Positions 19,333-29,650 of a stretch of 64,000 nt of DNA are shown one piece after another. Every line of letters begins with the position of its first letter. The first letter of the stretch is position 1. This stretch comes from Vandammella animalimorsus (GTDB taxonomy: Bacteria > Pseudomonadota > Gammaproteobacteria > Burkholderiales > Burkholderiaceae_C). Below the pieces are notes generated by a model. It was not told the origin of the DNA. It saw only the letters and a list, made by a program, of their open reading frames with translations, and did not search any database. The stretch lies in NCBI RefSeq assembly GCF_002285265.1, contig NZ_NSJB01000010.1, positions 1-64,000 on the forward strand, written 5' to 3'. The position numbers and the translations under genes were made by a program.

Positions 19333-20550
19333 TCAGGCGCGCGCAGCGCCAGCGCTCTCGGGGGGGACGTTGAAGACCTGGCGCAGGTAGTCCAGAAAGG
19401 TCTGGTCATCGCACAGCAGCTTGCCCGGCGAGTCCGAGAGCTTGGCCACCGGCTGGCCGTTGGCGCTGGTGAGCTTCATGACGATGGACAGCGGCTCCAG
19501 CCCCATGTCGTTGGTCAGCTGCGTGCCGATGCCAAAGCCGCATTGCGTGCGGTCGGCAAAGTGGTGGTAGATGCGCAGCGCCTCGGGCACGTTCAGCCCG
19601 TCGGAGAACACCAGGCGCTTGGTGTGCGCGTCGATGCGCAGCTGCGCGTAGTGCGCCAGCGCCTTCTCGCCCCAGACGATGGGGTCGCCCGAGTCGTGGC
19701 GCAGGCCGTCGAAGAGCTTGGCAAAGTACAGGTCGAAGTCGCGGATGAAGGCGTCCATGCCGACGGTGTCGGTCAGCGCTATGCCCAAATCGCCGCGGTA
19801 TTCCTGCACCCAGCTCTCCAGCGCGGCCTTCTGGAAGTTGCGCAGCTGCACCACGCCCAGCGCCTGGTAGGTCTGGAAGTATTCGTGCGCCATGGTGCCA
19901 ATGGGCACGATGCCCAGCTCCATGGCCAGGCGCACGTTGGAGGTGCCCTTGAACCACTGCGGGGTTTGCTCGGCAAAGGTCTTGACCACGTGGTGCTGCC
20001 AGTCGCGCGAGTAGCGCCGCCGCACGCCGAAGTCGAACAGCTCGAAGGGGTGGCGCAGCGCCGCCTCGCGCCCCAGGGTCTTGAGCTCCTCGACCTTGAC
20101 GGCCAGGCGCTTCTTGCCCTCGGCCAGCGCGGCCTGGGCGTCGAACTGGCGGAAGTACAGCTCGTTGACGATGGCCAGCACGAAGATCTCGAAGGCCATG
20201 ACGTGCACCTGCGGGCCTGCGGCCTCGATGTGCAGCTCGTCGCCCTCGGCATAGGCGCGAATGAAGGCGCGCTGGAACTGGAAGATGCGCAGAAAGTCGA
20301 TGAAGTCCGACTTGATGAAGCGCAGCGCGCCCAGGTAGCGCAGCTCCTGCTCGGTAAAGCGCAGCTGGCAGAGGTGGTCGAGCTCGCGGTCCACCGCATC
20401 GAGCAGGCCGCTGAGCGGGATCTTGGGCGGCTTGCGGCAGACGAAGCGGTACTGGGCCTGCACCTGCGGATGGCGGTGCAGCATGGCCTGCCACATGGTG
20501 AACTTGTACAGGTCGGTGTCGAGCAGGCTGGTAATGATCGGGCTGGACAT
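19333..20550 (-). CDS. pncB: Nicotinate phosphoribosyltransferase
   Basis: 405 residues. It converts nicotinate and PRPP to nicotinate mononucleotide, the entry of the Preiss-Handler pathway. [14 protein letters not shown] at the N-terminus, [10 protein letters not shown] and GTMAHEYFQ in the middle, and [11 protein letters not shown] and GIGTQLTND near the C-terminus are family features. It is the first gene of a two-gene minus-strand unit with nadM. Confidence 0.95.
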   Translation of the reverse strand: MSSPIITSLLDTDLYKFTMWQAMLHRHPQVQAQYRFVCRKPPKIPLSGLLDAVDRELDHLCQLRFTEQELRYLGALRFIKSDFIDFLRIFQFQRAFIRAYAEGDELHIEAAGPQVHVMAFEIFVLAIVNELYFRQFDAQAALAEGKKRLAVKVEELKTLGREAALRHPFELFDFGVRRRYSRDWQHHVVKTFAEQTPQWFKGTSNVRLAMELGIVPIGTMAHEYFQTYQALGVVQLRNFQKAALESWVQEYRGDLGIALTDTVGMDAFIRDFDLYFAKLFDGLRHDSGDPIVWGEKALAHYAQLRIDAHTKRLVFSDGLNVPEALRIYHHFADRTQCGFGIGTQLTNDMGLEPLSIVMKLTSANGQPVAKLSDSPGKLLCDDQTFLDYLRQVFNVPPESAGAARA

Positions 20551-20670
20551 GGCGGCAGCTCCCGGGCCCGGTGGCGCGCCAGCGCCACCGGCGGTTCATT
20601 CGGTTGGGCACGAAGCCGGCGGCCAAGGCCCTCAGGCCATGGCCGCCCGGCGCGGCTTCTTGGGGCAGGC

Positions 20671-21519
20671 TCAGTACTGGTACACGCCGCGCTTGGTCTT
20701 GCGGCCCAGGTAGCCGGCGGCAACCAGCTCGCGCAGCAGCGGCGCGGGGCGGTACTTGCTGTCGCCAAACTCCTCCAGGTACACCTCCATCACGGCCAGG
20801 CACACATCCAGGCCGATCAGGTCAGCCAACGCCAGCGGGCCAATGGGGTGGTTGGCGCCGAGTTTCATGGCCTCGTCGATGGCCTCGGGCTCGGCCGAGC
20901 CTTCGGCCAGCACGAAGAAGGCCTCGTTGATCATCGGCACCAGAATGCGGTTGACGACGAAGCCCGGCGCGTTCTTCACGGACACCGGCGTCTTGCCCAG
21001 CGTGCGCGCCAGCTCGGTGACGGCATCGTGCGTGGCATCGCAGGTCTGCAGGCCGCGGATGACTTCCACCAGCGCCATCATCGGCACCGGGTTGAAGAAG
21101 TGCATGCCAATGAAGCGCTCGGGTTCGCGCGTGTGCGCAGCCAGCTTGGTGATTGAGATCGACGAGGTGTTGGAAGCCAGGATGGTGCCCGGCGCGGCCA
21201 CATCCTCGACCTGCTTGAGGATCTTGAGCTTGAGCTCGTAGTTCTCGGTGGCGGCCTCGATGATGATCTGCGCCGGCTTGAGCGCGGCGTAGTCCGTCGC
21301 GCCCTGCACGCGCGCGAGGATGGCGGCCTTGTCGGCCTCACTGATCTTGTCCTTCTTGACCAGGCGATCCAGGCTGGCGCCAATGGTGGCCAGGCCCTTG
21401 TCCACCGCCGCCTGGGAGATGTCCACCATGATGGCCTGTAGCCCTGCGGCGGCCACTGCCTGTGCGATGCCGTTGCCCATGGTGCCTGCGCCGATGATGC
21501 CTACTGTCTGGATGCTCAT
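20671..21519 (-). CDS. 3-hydroxybutyryl-CoA dehydrogenase
   Basis: 282 residues, normal for the single-domain family. The NAD-binding motif GAGTMGNGIAQA is at residues 10–21. The catalytic His lies in IGMHFFNPVPMM (about 138), Asn and Ser in SNTSSISIT, and Pro-rich FVVNRILVPM follows. It oxidises L-3-hydroxyacyl-CoA in fatty-acid or butanoate metabolism. The thiolase at 23721 could supply the next step but is not in the same operon. The symbols hbd or paaH/fadB2 could be used; the exact substrate is not determinable. Confidence 0.92.
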   Translation of the reverse strand: MSIQTVGIIGAGTMGNGIAQAVAAAGLQAIMVDISQAAVDKGLATIGASLDRLVKKDKISEADKAAILARVQGATDYAALKPAQIIIEAATENYELKLKILKQVEDVAAPGTILASNTSSISITKLAAHTREPERFIGMHFFNPVPMMALVEVIRGLQTCDATHDAVTELARTLGKTPVSVKNAPGFVVNRILVPMINEAFFVLAEGSAEPEAIDEAMKLGANHPIGPLALADLIGLDVCLAVMEVYLEEFGDSKYRPAPLLRELVAAGYLGRKTKRGVYQY

Positions 21520-21763
21520 GTTCGTACTGCCTGTTGTCTTGCCACTGGCAAGCGGTTGAAGAAAGAGGGGGGTGAAAAACGCGCCGCCACAACCGAGACG
21601 CTGCCTTGCGAGCGTAGTGCAAGGTCATGGGCGCGGGGGCGCCGCCCGACCCGCCGGGACTTTACACTACGCAGCCCGCCGCACCAGCCATCGCAGCCGG
21701 TGCGGCGGACGCTCGTGTGTCCCGCACGCGCGCGCCCTGCCCCACACGCCAACGCCACACGCC

Positions 21764-22342
21764 ATGCCCAGCCCCGCCGCCTTGCACCAGCCCGCACTCG
21801 ACCCCCGCACCTTTTTGCGCCAGCACATCCGCACCGTGCCCGATTGGCCCAGCCCTGGCGTGCAATTTCGTGACATCACGCCGCTGCTGCAGAACCCGCA
21901 GGTGTTTCGCGTGCTCATCGACGTGCTGGTGCAGCGCTACAGCGCCGCCGGCATGCGCCCAGACGTGGTCGCAGGGCTGGACGCGCGCGGCTTCATCATC
22001 GGCTCGGTCGTGGCCTATGCGCTGAACGTGGGCTTCATCCCGATCCGCAAGAAAGGCAAGCTGCCCTTCACCACGGTGGAGGAGACCTACGAGCTCGAAT
22101 ACGGCAGCGCCACCGTCGAGCTGCACACCGACGCCGTGCACCAGGGCCAGCGCGTGCTGCTGATCGACGACCTGATCGCTACCGGCGGCACGATGATGGC
22201 CGGCATCAAGCTGCTCGAACGCCTGGGCGCTCAGGTCATGGAATGCGCTGTCATCGTCGATCTGCCCGAGCTGGGCGGCTCGGCCAAGGTGCGCGAGCGC
22301 GGCACGCCGCTGCTGACGCTGGTGCAGTTCGACGGGCACTGA
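21764..22342 (+). CDS. apt: Adenine phosphoribosyltransferase
   Basis: 192 residues. It salvages adenine to AMP with PRPP. The N-terminal [21 protein letters not shown] is split by family motif [27 protein letters not shown] and the PRPP-binding loop [13 protein letters not shown] are all present. The ATG at 21764 was chosen because the reading upstream is proline/arginine-rich without family similarity. Divergent from the hydroxybutyryl-CoA dehydrogenase gene. Confidence 0.96.
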   Translation: MPSPAALHQPALDPRTFLRQHIRTVPDWPSPGVQFRDITPLLQNPQVFRVLIDVLVQRYSAAGMRPDVVAGLDARGFIIGSVVAYALNVGFIPIRKKGKLPFTTVEETYELEYGSATVELHTDAVHQGQRVLLIDDLIATGGTMMAGIKLLERLGAQVMECAVIVDLPELGGSAKVRERGTPLLTLVQFDGH

Positions 22343-22633
22343 GCCCCAAGGCCGGGCGCAGGCCGGCAAAACACTTGCGCAGGCCCAATGGCCAATGCCT
22401 GCAATGCCTGGTAATGCCTGCGCTGCACGGTCGTTGCCCACCGCTCCGAGACTTGAAACGCACTCCAGGGGCTGTTGAGATTGAGTGTCGCAGCGGTGTT
22501 TTCGGCCCAAACGCCGCATCTGCTGCGTTGAAAATGCGTGCGCGGCGCCTGCGACCTTGCGCGCATGTTTGCTTGGCATCTGCGGCTTTTGCCTCGAAAA
22601 ACCGCTTCGCCAACCCAATCTCGCCACCTCCTT
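22343..22633. other. Intergenic stretch downstream of apt
   Basis: No gene is supported. It contains short internal repeats (AATGCCTGCAATGCCTGGTAATGCC near 22395 in pieces: AATGCCTG three times) and a stretch near 22480–22620 that looks like another intergenic repeat. It leads directly into the dispersed repeat element at 22634. Confidence 0.5.
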
Positions 22634-22795
22634 AGAGCCTGTTCAAAATCTCGGCGCGGGTGGGCAAGAAGCGGTTTGGGGTGGGCTGCAAGGCGCAAAA
22701 CGCAGCCATAGCTGGGCTATGGCGAGGCTTTGCAACGCGGCAGACCGCCCAAATCCGCTCTCTTGACCGCCGTGCAAAGAGTTTGAACAGGCTCT
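22634..22795. repeat. Copy A of the dispersed repeat, with terminal inverted repeats
   Basis: About 162 bp bounded by AGAGCCTGTTCAAA on the left and TTTGAACAGGCTCT on the right, a 14-bp perfect terminal inverted repeat. The centre carries GCCATAGCTGGGCTATGGC, a near-palindrome. The right end overlaps the TAA stop (22795–22797) of the minus-strand gene that follows. No coding capacity; size and ends are MITE-like. Confidence 0.75.
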
Positions 22796-23430
22796 TAGAA
22801 CGTGTCCAGGCCTTCCTCGCGCAGCTGGGCGCGGTAGCGCTGGCGGGCTTCTTCCTCCGTTTCAGGCACGACCTGCGCGCCGAGCTGGGCGCGCAGCATG
22901 GCGTTCATGCTGGGGAAGGCGCCTGGCGCCGCCTGCGCCTCGGGCCGCCACAGGCGGGCGCGCATCAAGGCCTTGGGGCAGTGCAGGTAGGCCTCTTGCA
23001 CGGCCATTTCGATCACCAGGCGCGGCGGCCGGATGCCGCCTGCCGCAAAGCGCTGGGTGAAGGCGGCTTCGTCACGCAGACGCGCCGTGCCGTTGACGCG
23101 CAGCACCTCGTCCACGCCAGGCAGCAGGAACAGCAGGCCCAGGCGCGGGTCGGCCAGCAGGTTTTCCAGTGTGTCCAGGCGGTTGTTGCCCGTGGCGTCG
23201 GGGATGAGCAGGGTGCGCGCATCGGGCGCTTGCACGAAGCCGGGCAGGCCGCCGCGCGGCGAGGCGTCCAGCAGACCATGCCCGTTCGCGCCCGCGCTGG
23301 CAAGGATGCACAGCGGCGCGTGGGCAATGAAGCGGCGCATGGCGGCGTCCAGATGGTCCAGCTGCTTGGCGCGCGAGCGCGCCGAGGCTTGCGGGTAGAG
23401 CTGGCGCAGGGCTTGCAGTGACTCGATCAT
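22795..23430 (-). CDS. Pyridoxamine-5'-phosphate-oxidase-fold flavoprotein (MSMEG_1061-like)
   Basis: 211 residues. The split-barrel FMN-binding fold is suggested by LCILASAGANGHGLLDASPRG (in parts: CILASAGANG and DASPRGG), LLIPDATGNNRLDTLENLL and VLRVNGTARL. Proteins of this group bind FMN or F420 and reduce or oxidise small molecules of unknown identity. C-terminal EEEARQRYRAQL is a charged helix. The stop codon is supplied next to the end of a dispersed repeat. Confidence 0.75.
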   Translation of the reverse strand: MIESLQALRQLYPQASARSRAKQLDHLDAAMRRFIAHAPLCILASAGANGHGLLDASPRGGLPGFVQAPDARTLLIPDATGNNRLDTLENLLADPRLGLLFLLPGVDEVLRVNGTARLRDEAAFTQRFAAGGIRPPRLVIEMAVQEAYLHCPKALMRARLWRPEAQAAPGAFPSMNAMLRAQLGAQVVPETEEEARQRYRAQLREEGLDTF

Positions 23431-23467
23431 GGCGGGGCGGGCCTTTCTTGCTTGGGTGGTATGAATG

Positions 23468-23513
23468 AAAAATAGCGCCATCGCCCTATTGTCAGGCGAT
23501 GGCGCTATTTTTT
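23468..23513. terminator. Strong bidirectional rho-independent terminator
   Basis: AAAATAGCGCCATCGCC and GGCGATGGCGCTATTTT form a 17-bp perfect stem with a loop of about 9 bases, flanked by A and T runs. On the minus strand it ends transcription coming from the thiolase gene before the flavoprotein gene. Confidence 0.85.
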
Positions 23514-23605
23514 CAGGAGCGGCCCAGCACTTTTCCGGGCTGCGCCGCGGCTGCGGTGCGGCCTGGGGCACGCCCCGGTCAGGCATGCAGGCCGCGTGCT
23601 GCTTG

Positions 23606-23720
23606 GAACCTGGTCAAGACCCCGGCGCGCGTGGGCAACAAGCGGTTGGGGATGGGATGCCAGGCGCAGCCTGCCCCAATCCGCTTGCGTGCCCGCCGCG
23701 CCAGGGTTTTGAACCGGTTC
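23606..23720. repeat. Copy B of the dispersed repeat, next to the thiolase stop
   Basis: About 115 bp. The ends GAACCTGGTCAAGACCC and GGGTTTTGAACCGGTTC are imperfect inverted repeats. The inner GTGGGCAACAAGCGGTTGGGG and CCCCAATCCGCTTG match copy A, but the central palindrome is deleted. The right end directly touches the TAA stop of the thiolase gene. Confidence 0.7.
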
Positions 23721-24902
23721 TTACAGCATCTCCACCGTCATCGCCGTGCCCTCGCCGCCGCCGATGCACAGCGTGGCCAGGCCTTTTTTCAGGCCGCGGG
23801 TTTTCAGGGCGTACAGCAGCGTGACCAGGATGCGCGCGCCGCTGGCGCCGATGGGGTGGCCCAGGGCGCAGGCGCCGCCGTTGACGTTGACTTTGTCATG
23901 CGGCACGTTCAAATCGTGCATCAGGGCCATGGGCACGACGGCGAAGGCTTCGTTGATTTCCCACAGGTCCACGTCCTCGACCTTCCAGCCGGCCTTGTCC
24001 AGCGCCTTCTGGCTGGCGGGCACGGGGGCGGTGGTGAACCAGCCGGGCTCTTGCGCGTGCGTGGCGTAGCTGACGATGCGCGCCAGGGGCTTCAGGCCCA
24101 GGGCCTTGGCCTTGCTTTCGGTCATCAGCACCACGGCGGCGGCGCCGTCGTTGATGCTGGAGCTGGCGGCGGCGGTGATGGTGCCGTCTTTCTTGAAGGC
24201 GGGCTTGAGGGTGGGGATCTTCTCGGGGTTGATGCGGCCCGGGCCTTCGTCGGTGTCCACCACGCGCTCGCCCTTGCGCTCCTTGACGGTGACGGGGGTG
24301 ATTTCGTCCTTGAACGCGCCTTGGGCGATGGCCTCTTGCGCGCGCTTGACGCTGGTCATGGCGAATTCGTCCTGCGCCTGGCGCGTGAAGCTGTACTTGG
24401 CGGCGCAGTCTTCGCCGAAGGTGCCCATGCTGCGGCCTTCTTCGTAGGCGTCTTCCAGGCCGTCGAGCATCATGTGGTCATAGACCTTGTCGTGGCCCAG
24501 GCGGTAGCCGCCGCGGCCTTTTTTCAGCAGGTAGGGGGCGTTGGTCATGCTCTCCATGCCGCCGGCGACAATGACCTCGGCCGAGCCGGCCTTGAGCATG
24601 TCGGCGGCCATCATGATGGTCTTCATGGCCGAGCCGCAGACCTTGTGCACGGTCACAGCGCCGGTGGACAGCGGCAGCCCGCCCTTGAGCGTGGCCTGGC
24701 GCGCCGGGGCCTGGCCCTGGCCGGCCATCAGCACGTTGCCGAAGATGACTTCATCGACCTGCTCGGGTTTGACGCCAGCGCGCTCCACAGCGGCCTGGAT
24801 GGCGGCGCCGCCCAGATCGTGCGCGGCCAGTGCGGCGAAGTCGCCCTGAAAGCTGCCCATAGGGGTGCGGGCGGCGGAGACGATGACGATGGATTCGGAC
24901 AT
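23721..24902 (-). CDS. Acetyl-CoA C-acyltransferase (thiolase)
   Basis: 393 residues, a biosynthetic-type thiolase. The acyl-accepting Cys is in VHKVCGSAMK (about residue 90). The catalytic His is in NEAFAVVPMAL and GHPIGASG (about 350), and the second Cys is in CIGGGEGTAM (about 380). It condenses two acetyl-CoA or cleaves 3-oxoacyl-CoA. The symbols phaA, atoB or bktB would fit, but no phaB or phaC neighbour decides between them. It is transcribed after the membrane protein at 24907 with only a 4-base gap. Confidence 0.94.
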   Translation of the reverse strand: MSESIVIVSAARTPMGSFQGDFAALAAHDLGGAAIQAAVERAGVKPEQVDEVIFGNVLMAGQGQAPARQATLKGGLPLSTGAVTVHKVCGSAMKTIMMAADMLKAGSAEVIVAGGMESMTNAPYLLKKGRGGYRLGHDKVYDHMMLDGLEDAYEEGRSMGTFGEDCAAKYSFTRQAQDEFAMTSVKRAQEAIAQGAFKDEITPVTVKERKGERVVDTDEGPGRINPEKIPTLKPAFKKDGTITAAASSSINDGAAAVVLMTESKAKALGLKPLARIVSYATHAQEPGWFTTAPVPASQKALDKAGWKVEDVDLWEINEAFAVVPMALMHDLNVPHDKVNVNGGACALGHPIGASGARILVTLLYALKTRGLKKGLATLCIGGGEGTAMTVEML

Positions 24903-24906
24903 GGGT

Positions 24907-25647
24907 TCAGTGCTCCTTTGGCAATGAGGGAAGGGAAACGGGCGGCAAGGCCGCCCAGCGTGAAAGATCAAAACGGTATAGCTGCATGCCGCCGCCGGCC
25001 GGGACGGCGGTCAGGCGCAGCTCGCCCGCTGCGTCCAGCGCGGCGCCGTCCATGCGGGCCATGCCTTCGGCCAGGGTCACGGGCGCGCTGCCGTCGGCGC
25101 GCGCCAGCAGCAGGCGGCGCTGGTCGCTGGCGCTCAGGCGGCCGTCGCCGTTGCTGTCTTGACTGACCACTTCGTACAGGCGCGCGCGCACGACCGGCAG
25201 CGGCCGCTCATCGGTTTCAGGCCCATAGGTTCTGCTCACCGCGCCGTCACCACGTACGGCCCAGACTTGCACGACCAAGCCGCGATCATCGGGCAACAGG
25301 CGCGCGCTGCTGCCATCGGCCACGTTCACGAACAACTGGTTGCGCATGACGCCCGAGGCAATTTTGGAGCCCATCGCCTGCTCGATCTGCTGGTCGGCCA
25401 CCACGTCCAGCACCACCACGTCGCCCTGGGTGTGGCGCAGGCGGTAGGACAGACGCTCGCGCTGCACATGGCCGCTCACGTCCGTGGCCACCAGGTTCGC
25501 CACCGGCGTTGGGCGCGCACGCTGCCATTCCCACGCCAGCAGGGCCAGGCCCACGAGCAGCAGCGCCGAGGCCAGCGCACAGGTGATGAGGATGAGGTAG
25601 GCGTTGATGCGCCAGATGTGCTGGGGTTGCGCGGCGGGCAATGTCAT
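24907..25647 (-). CDS. Single-pass membrane protein with EF-hand-like loop
   Basis: 246 residues from the ATG at 25647. An N-terminal transmembrane helix (about residues 15–40, AYLILITCALASALLLVGLALL) is followed by an exported domain. Near residue 180 DSNGDGRLSASD is a calcium-binding-type loop (DxNxDG). The product is otherwise unfamiliar and no function is assigned. Longer in-frame reading upstream (to 26178) runs antisense-free but overlaps aceK on the same strand and was rejected. It is 4 bases from the thiolase start, suggesting co-transcription. Confidence 0.7.
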   Translation of the reverse strand: MTLPAAQPQHIWRINAYLILITCALASALLLVGLALLAWEWQRARPTPVANLVATDVSGHVQRERLSYRLRHTQGDVVVLDVVADQQIEQAMGSKIASGVMRNQLFVNVADGSSARLLPDDRGLVVQVWAVRGDGAVSRTYGPETDERPLPVVRARLYEVVSQDSNGDGRLSASDQRRLLLARADGSAPVTLAEGMARMDGAALDAAGELRLTAVPAGGGMQLYRFDLSRWAALPPVSLPSLPKEH

Positions 25648-25748
25648 GGGGGTAAGGCGGCTAGCGGGCAGGCGCGGCAAGCAAGAGGGCTGTTCACAAG
25701 ACTCAAAGCGCATCTGCCAACGCCAGACGGCACGGCACGCGCTGACAC

Positions 25749-27734
25749 TCAGGCGGGCACATTGCCACTCTGGGCCGTGCCGCCGGGCGGGGCCAGTGCG
25801 GCGGCATTGGCGGCGGCATCGGCAGGCGCTGCGCCGCCCTCGTCCGCAAAGCGGCTGCTGCCGTCGTAGGGGAACACATCGTACACATGGCCTTGCTGGA
25901 TGCGCTCCTTGTGCTGCTGCCAGAACTGCGGCTCCAGCAAATCGCCGTGGTGCTGCATGAAAATGTCGCGCACGCGCGGGTTGCCCAGCAGGAAGGGGCC
26001 GAAGGTCTCGGGAAAGACGTCGTTCCTGGCCACGCTGTACCAGATCTCGCCGCTCATTTCTTCCTCCTCGTTGCGCGGCGCGGGCACTTTGCGGAAATTG
26101 CAGTCGGTCAGGTATTCGATCTCGTCGTAGTCGTAGAACACCACCTTGCCGTGGCGCGTGACGCCAAAGTTCTTCCACAGCATGTCGCCGGGGAAGATAT
26201 TGGCCGCCACCAGGTCCTTGATGGCGTTGCCGTATTCGATCACGGCGTGCTCCATCTGGCGCTGGGCGCGCGCGTCGCCCTCGCCGGCGTCGAAAGTCTC
26301 TTGCAGGTAGATGTTCAGCGGGATCATGCGCCGCTCGATGTACAGGTGCTTGAGGATGACCTCCACGTTGCCGTCGCCGTCGCGGTCGGAGATTTCCAGC
26401 TGGCTGGGGGCGAACTTCTGGATTTCGGCGATCAGCTCGTCCTCGAAGCGCGCGCGCGGAAAGGCCACCTCGCTGTACTCCATGGTGTCGGCCATGCGGC
26501 CCACGCGGTCGTGCTGCTTGACCAAGCGGTACTTGCCCTTGATCTGCTCGCGCGTGGTTTCCTTCTGCGGCGGGTAGTAGTCCTTGATGAGCTTGAACAC
26601 GTAGGGAAAGCTCGGCAGGTCGAACACCAGCATCACCATGCCCTTGATGCCCGGCGCGATGCGGAACTTGTCGGTGGAGCTGCGCAGGTGGCTGAGAAAG
26701 TCGCGGTAGAACAGGTTCTTGCCCTGCTTGGCCAGGCCCAGCGAGTTGTAGATCTCGTTGCGCGGCTTGCGCGGCATGATGCTGCGCAGAAACTGCACGT
26801 AGGCCGAGGGGATTTCCATGTCCACCATGAAATAGGCGCGCGAGAACGAGAACAGCGTGTGCATGTCGCGCTCGGTGTGCAGCAGCGCGTCCACGTACAG
26901 GCCGCCGCGCTCGTCGTGCAGGATGGGCAGGCAGATGGGCATCTCGTCAAAGCCGTTGATGAGCTTGCCCACCAGGTACGCGCCCTTGTTGCGGTAAAAC
27001 AGGCTGGAGAGCACCTGGATCTGGAAATTGGTGCGGATCTTGGCATCGCCCAGCATGGCCGACAGCGCCTGCGCCACGCGCCGCACGTCGCGCGCGCGGT
27101 CGGTGAAGGCGCGCTGCAGGCGGCAGTCCTCCAGCATCTGCGCCGCCACCTCCTCCAGCGCATCGCGCCGCGGGTAATAGCAGCGGAAAGTGGTCGATTC
27201 CGAGGGCTCGTCAATCTGGATGTACTCCGTGCTGATGGCCGGGCGCACGAACAGGAAACTGTTCTGGAAATACGTGCGGTGCAGGATCTTGGTCGTCACC
27301 GAGTTGAAGAAGGTCTCGGCCAGCTCCGGCTGGAAATGCCCCACCAGCAGGCCGATGTACAGCAGCTTGGCCTCGTGCCAGACCTCCATGGGCTGCGAGC
27401 CAGCGCGAAACTCTTTTTCCAGCCGCTGCACGCACTCACGCACGCGCACGTCGTAGAACTCGATGCGCTCGCGCTGGCCGCGCTGCTGGCCATGCCAATC
27501 GGCCGTCTCGAAACGGTGCTTGGCGCGCGCCGTCTCCTGACGGAACAGGCGGTAGTGGCGGTTGAAGCCATCCATCATCGCCCGGGCAATGTCGCGCGCC
27601 AGCGAAGACTCCAACAACTGCGGCAGCGCCCCGCCCCCCTGCACGGCGGCCGCCTGCGGCTGCGCCACCACCTCCTGCGCGGCCAAGGCCGCCTGCTTGC
27701 GCCCGCTGCGCGGGTTCGATTGCTGTTTGCTCAT
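25749..27734 (-). CDS. aceK: Isocitrate dehydrogenase kinase/phosphatase
   Basis: 661 residues; the usual length is about 580–610, with both ends extended by low-complexity Ala/Gln stretches. It switches isocitrate dehydrogenase between TCA cycle and glyoxylate shunt. Family features are [37 protein letters not shown] (ATP loop region) and [14 protein letters not shown] with [12 protein letters not shown] (catalytic Asp region), each shown only in part. The MSKQQSN start was chosen because the upstream in-frame Met lies in poorly coding sequence. It forms the left border of the CRISPR island. Confidence 0.95.
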   Translation of the reverse strand: MSKQQSNPRSGRKQAALAAQEVVAQPQAAAVQGGGALPQLLESSLARDIARAMMDGFNRHYRLFRQETARAKHRFETADWHGQQRGQRERIEFYDVRVRECVQRLEKEFRAGSQPMEVWHEAKLLYIGLLVGHFQPELAETFFNSVTTKILHRTYFQNSFLFVRPAISTEYIQIDEPSESTTFRCYYPRRDALEEVAAQMLEDCRLQRAFTDRARDVRRVAQALSAMLGDAKIRTNFQIQVLSSLFYRNKGAYLVGKLINGFDEMPICLPILHDERGGLYVDALLHTERDMHTLFSFSRAYFMVDMEIPSAYVQFLRSIMPRKPRNEIYNSLGLAKQGKNLFYRDFLSHLRSSTDKFRIAPGIKGMVMLVFDLPSFPYVFKLIKDYYPPQKETTREQIKGKYRLVKQHDRVGRMADTMEYSEVAFPRARFEDELIAEIQKFAPSQLEISDRDGDGNVEVILKHLYIERRMIPLNIYLQETFDAGEGDARAQRQMEHAVIEYGNAIKDLVAANIFPGDMLWKNFGVTRHGKVVFYDYDEIEYLTDCNFRKVPAPRNEEEEMSGEIWYSVARNDVFPETFGPFLLGNPRVRDIFMQHHGDLLEPQFWQQHKERIQQGHVYDVFPYDGSSRFADEGGAAPADAAANAAALAPPGGTAQSGNVPA

Positions 27735-28351
27735 AGCTGGCCTGAGAGGCGAAATAAAAAAACCATTAACTATCGACACGGACCCGCAGCAACGCCGATC
27801 CATCCAGGCAGCCCCACCGGAACAACAACCAGCCGCACTGTCGCCGCGTCATGGCTCAAAGACGAATCTTCACGGACCGCTGCGCCATGCGCATCTGCAG
27901 ATTCGGGCGGTCTGCGCCGTTGCTCGTCCCCGCAATGGCGAGAGGCCATTGCTGCGGCTCGCGCTTCGCATCCCATACCGAACCACAGCGCGCACTTGGC
28001 CGCTGGATTCGTGCAATTCCTCCCCAAGTGTAACCACGCGATCCACCGGCCCACTCATCGGCCCACTGTTTCTGAGTCCCACCCAGCCCAAACCCCAAGG
28101 CACCAGGGAAAACCCCGGCAAAAACAAAACTAACACAATGTTTTATTAAGATACATTTTGTTCCATTGGGCTTGAGTCGTCTCTTTCGGCAATGCGCCCG
28201 GCCTATACAACCAACCATGCCAGACGACGTCTTGGCAGGCAGCCCCAAAGGGGCTTTACCTTTCCTGCCGTCACCCAAGCTTGGCTTCAAGCATCTGACT
28301 CACGCATCAAGCGACACTGCCTCCCGAATTGATCAACGGGTAACGCATTCC
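27735..28351. other. Non-coding left border of the CRISPR island
   Basis: 617 bp without a supported gene. 27885–27960 (GATTCGGGCGGTCTGCGCC then CAATGGC) looks like an inverted, diverged piece of the dispersed repeat at 22634. 28110–28165 is markedly AT-rich (ACACAATGTTTTATTAAGAT) and is the best place for the promoter of the cas operon. TAAGAT could serve as –10, but no convincing –35 is seen. Confidence 0.5.
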
Positions 28352-29611
28352 ATGAAGCCTCTGCACATTCTGCTTGCCACCACGGGCTCCTCGCCCCAAG
28401 TCATCACTGAAACCCTGTATGCCATCGCCCACGAACGGCGCACATGGCCTGACGAGATCTATCTCATCACCACCCGCCTGGGCAAAACCAAGGCGCAGCA
28501 AGGGCTGATCGCGCAAGGCCATCTGCAGCGCCTGTGTCAGCAACTGCAGCGCCCCTTGCCCGCCTTCGACGAAAGCCACATCCTGGTCGTGCCCAACGCC
28601 CAGGGCGAGCCGGTGGAAGACGCCCGCAGCCTGGCCGACCACGAGGCCCTGGCCGACTTCATCATGACCGAGGTACGCAACCGCACTGCCCAGCCGCATT
28701 GCAGCCTGCATGCCTCGCTGGCCGGTGGGCGCAAGACCATGACCTTTTACATGGGCTACGCCATGAGCCTGTTCGGCCGCGCGCAGGACAGCCTCTCGCA
28801 CGTGCTGGTCAGCGAGGGCTACGAAAACATCCCGGACTTCTGGTTTCCCACCAACGCCGATGCGCACCGCCACATCCGCACGGCCAGCGGCCACACGCTG
28901 GACGCCAGCGCCGCCCGCGTCACCCTCGCGCCCATCCCCTTCATCCGCCACCGTCACAACCTGCCCGAGGTGCTGCTGCAAGCCAGCGCACCCGAGCCCG
29001 AGCCTGTGCGCTTCGCCCAGCTCGTGCAGCTTATCAACCTGGGCGAAAACCCCGAGGGGCTGCAACTCATCGTGGACATACGCCAGCGCTGCATCCGCCT
29101 GGAAAGTGCCGCTCCCGCGCTGTGCCTGGTATTCCACCCCAGCGCCATCGACCTGGCCTTTTTCTGCCTGATGGCACGCGCCAGCATCGCACACGAAAAC
29201 GACATCACCCGCCCTGCCAGCGGCAAGGCCGACCCCAGCCTGGCCAAGCTCATGCTCGACGAACTCATGCCCCTGTGCGGCCTGCAAAGCTGCGGCGACT
29301 GGCGCCAGGATCTCAATGCCCTGAGCAACTGGAACATCACCCGCGCCGAGTTCAAGGACGCCAGCCTGACCACGCTGCAAAAAGGCGTGTCGCAATCGTG
29401 GTTCGACACGCGCAAGAACACCCTGGGCCAACTGTTCGCCCAGCGCCTGCCCGCCAAGCTGGCGCAATGGCTGGCCCCGGCCATCGTCTGGAGCGAAACC
29501 GGCCAGCGCCTGGACTGGCGCCTGCAGGACACCACCCCCAAACGCGGCGGCTACGGCCTGCCACTGCCTGCGGCGCAGATTCGCATCGTCGAGGCGCTCC
29601 ACCGCCATTGA
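28352..29611 (+). CDS. NE0113-family CRISPR CARF protein, copy 1
   Basis: 419 residues from ATG 28352. The CARF Rossmann domain (about 1–190) begins MKPLHILLATTGSSPQVITE and has the second motif SLAGGRKTMTFYMGYAMSL, both typical of PF09623/TIGR02584. Databases call this family a ring nuclease or 'Csm6', but no clear HEPN domain is present. A lone RASIAH match (Rx4H) near residue 280 is not conserved in copy 2. It likely binds, and perhaps degrades, cyclic oligoadenylate made by Cmr2. First gene of the cmr operon. Confidence 0.85.
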   Translation: MKPLHILLATTGSSPQVITETLYAIAHERRTWPDEIYLITTRLGKTKAQQGLIAQGHLQRLCQQLQRPLPAFDESHILVVPNAQGEPVEDARSLADHEALADFIMTEVRNRTAQPHCSLHASLAGGRKTMTFYMGYAMSLFGRAQDSLSHVLVSEGYENIPDFWFPTNADAHRHIRTASGHTLDASAARVTLAPIPFIRHRHNLPEVLLQASAPEPEPVRFAQLVQLINLGENPEGLQLIVDIRQRCIRLESAAPALCLVFHPSAIDLAFFCLMARASIAHENDITRPASGKADPSLAKLMLDELMPLCGLQSCGDWRQDLNALSNWNITRAEFKDASLTTLQKGVSQSWFDTRKNTLGQLFAQRLPAKLAQWLAPAIVWSETGQRLDWRLQDTTPKRGGYGLPLPAAQIRIVEALHRH

Positions 29612-29650
29612 TGATTGCCGCCCCCATCCACCAGCCCCAAAGCACATGCC

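Noticed and set aside
25648-26178. In-frame N-terminal extension of the membrane protein at 24907
   Set aside because: It overlaps aceK on the same strand in another frame and reads as Arg/Pro-rich noise before the transmembrane start.
25887-28133. Long plus-strand open frame opposite aceK (748 codons)
   Set aside because: Antisense shadow caused by high GC third positions; aceK has clear family motifs on the other strand.
28352-29611. Rx4H motif (RASIAH) in the first NE0113 protein as a HEPN active site
   Set aside because: Not present in the paralogue and not in a recognisable HEPN helix pair; probably chance.
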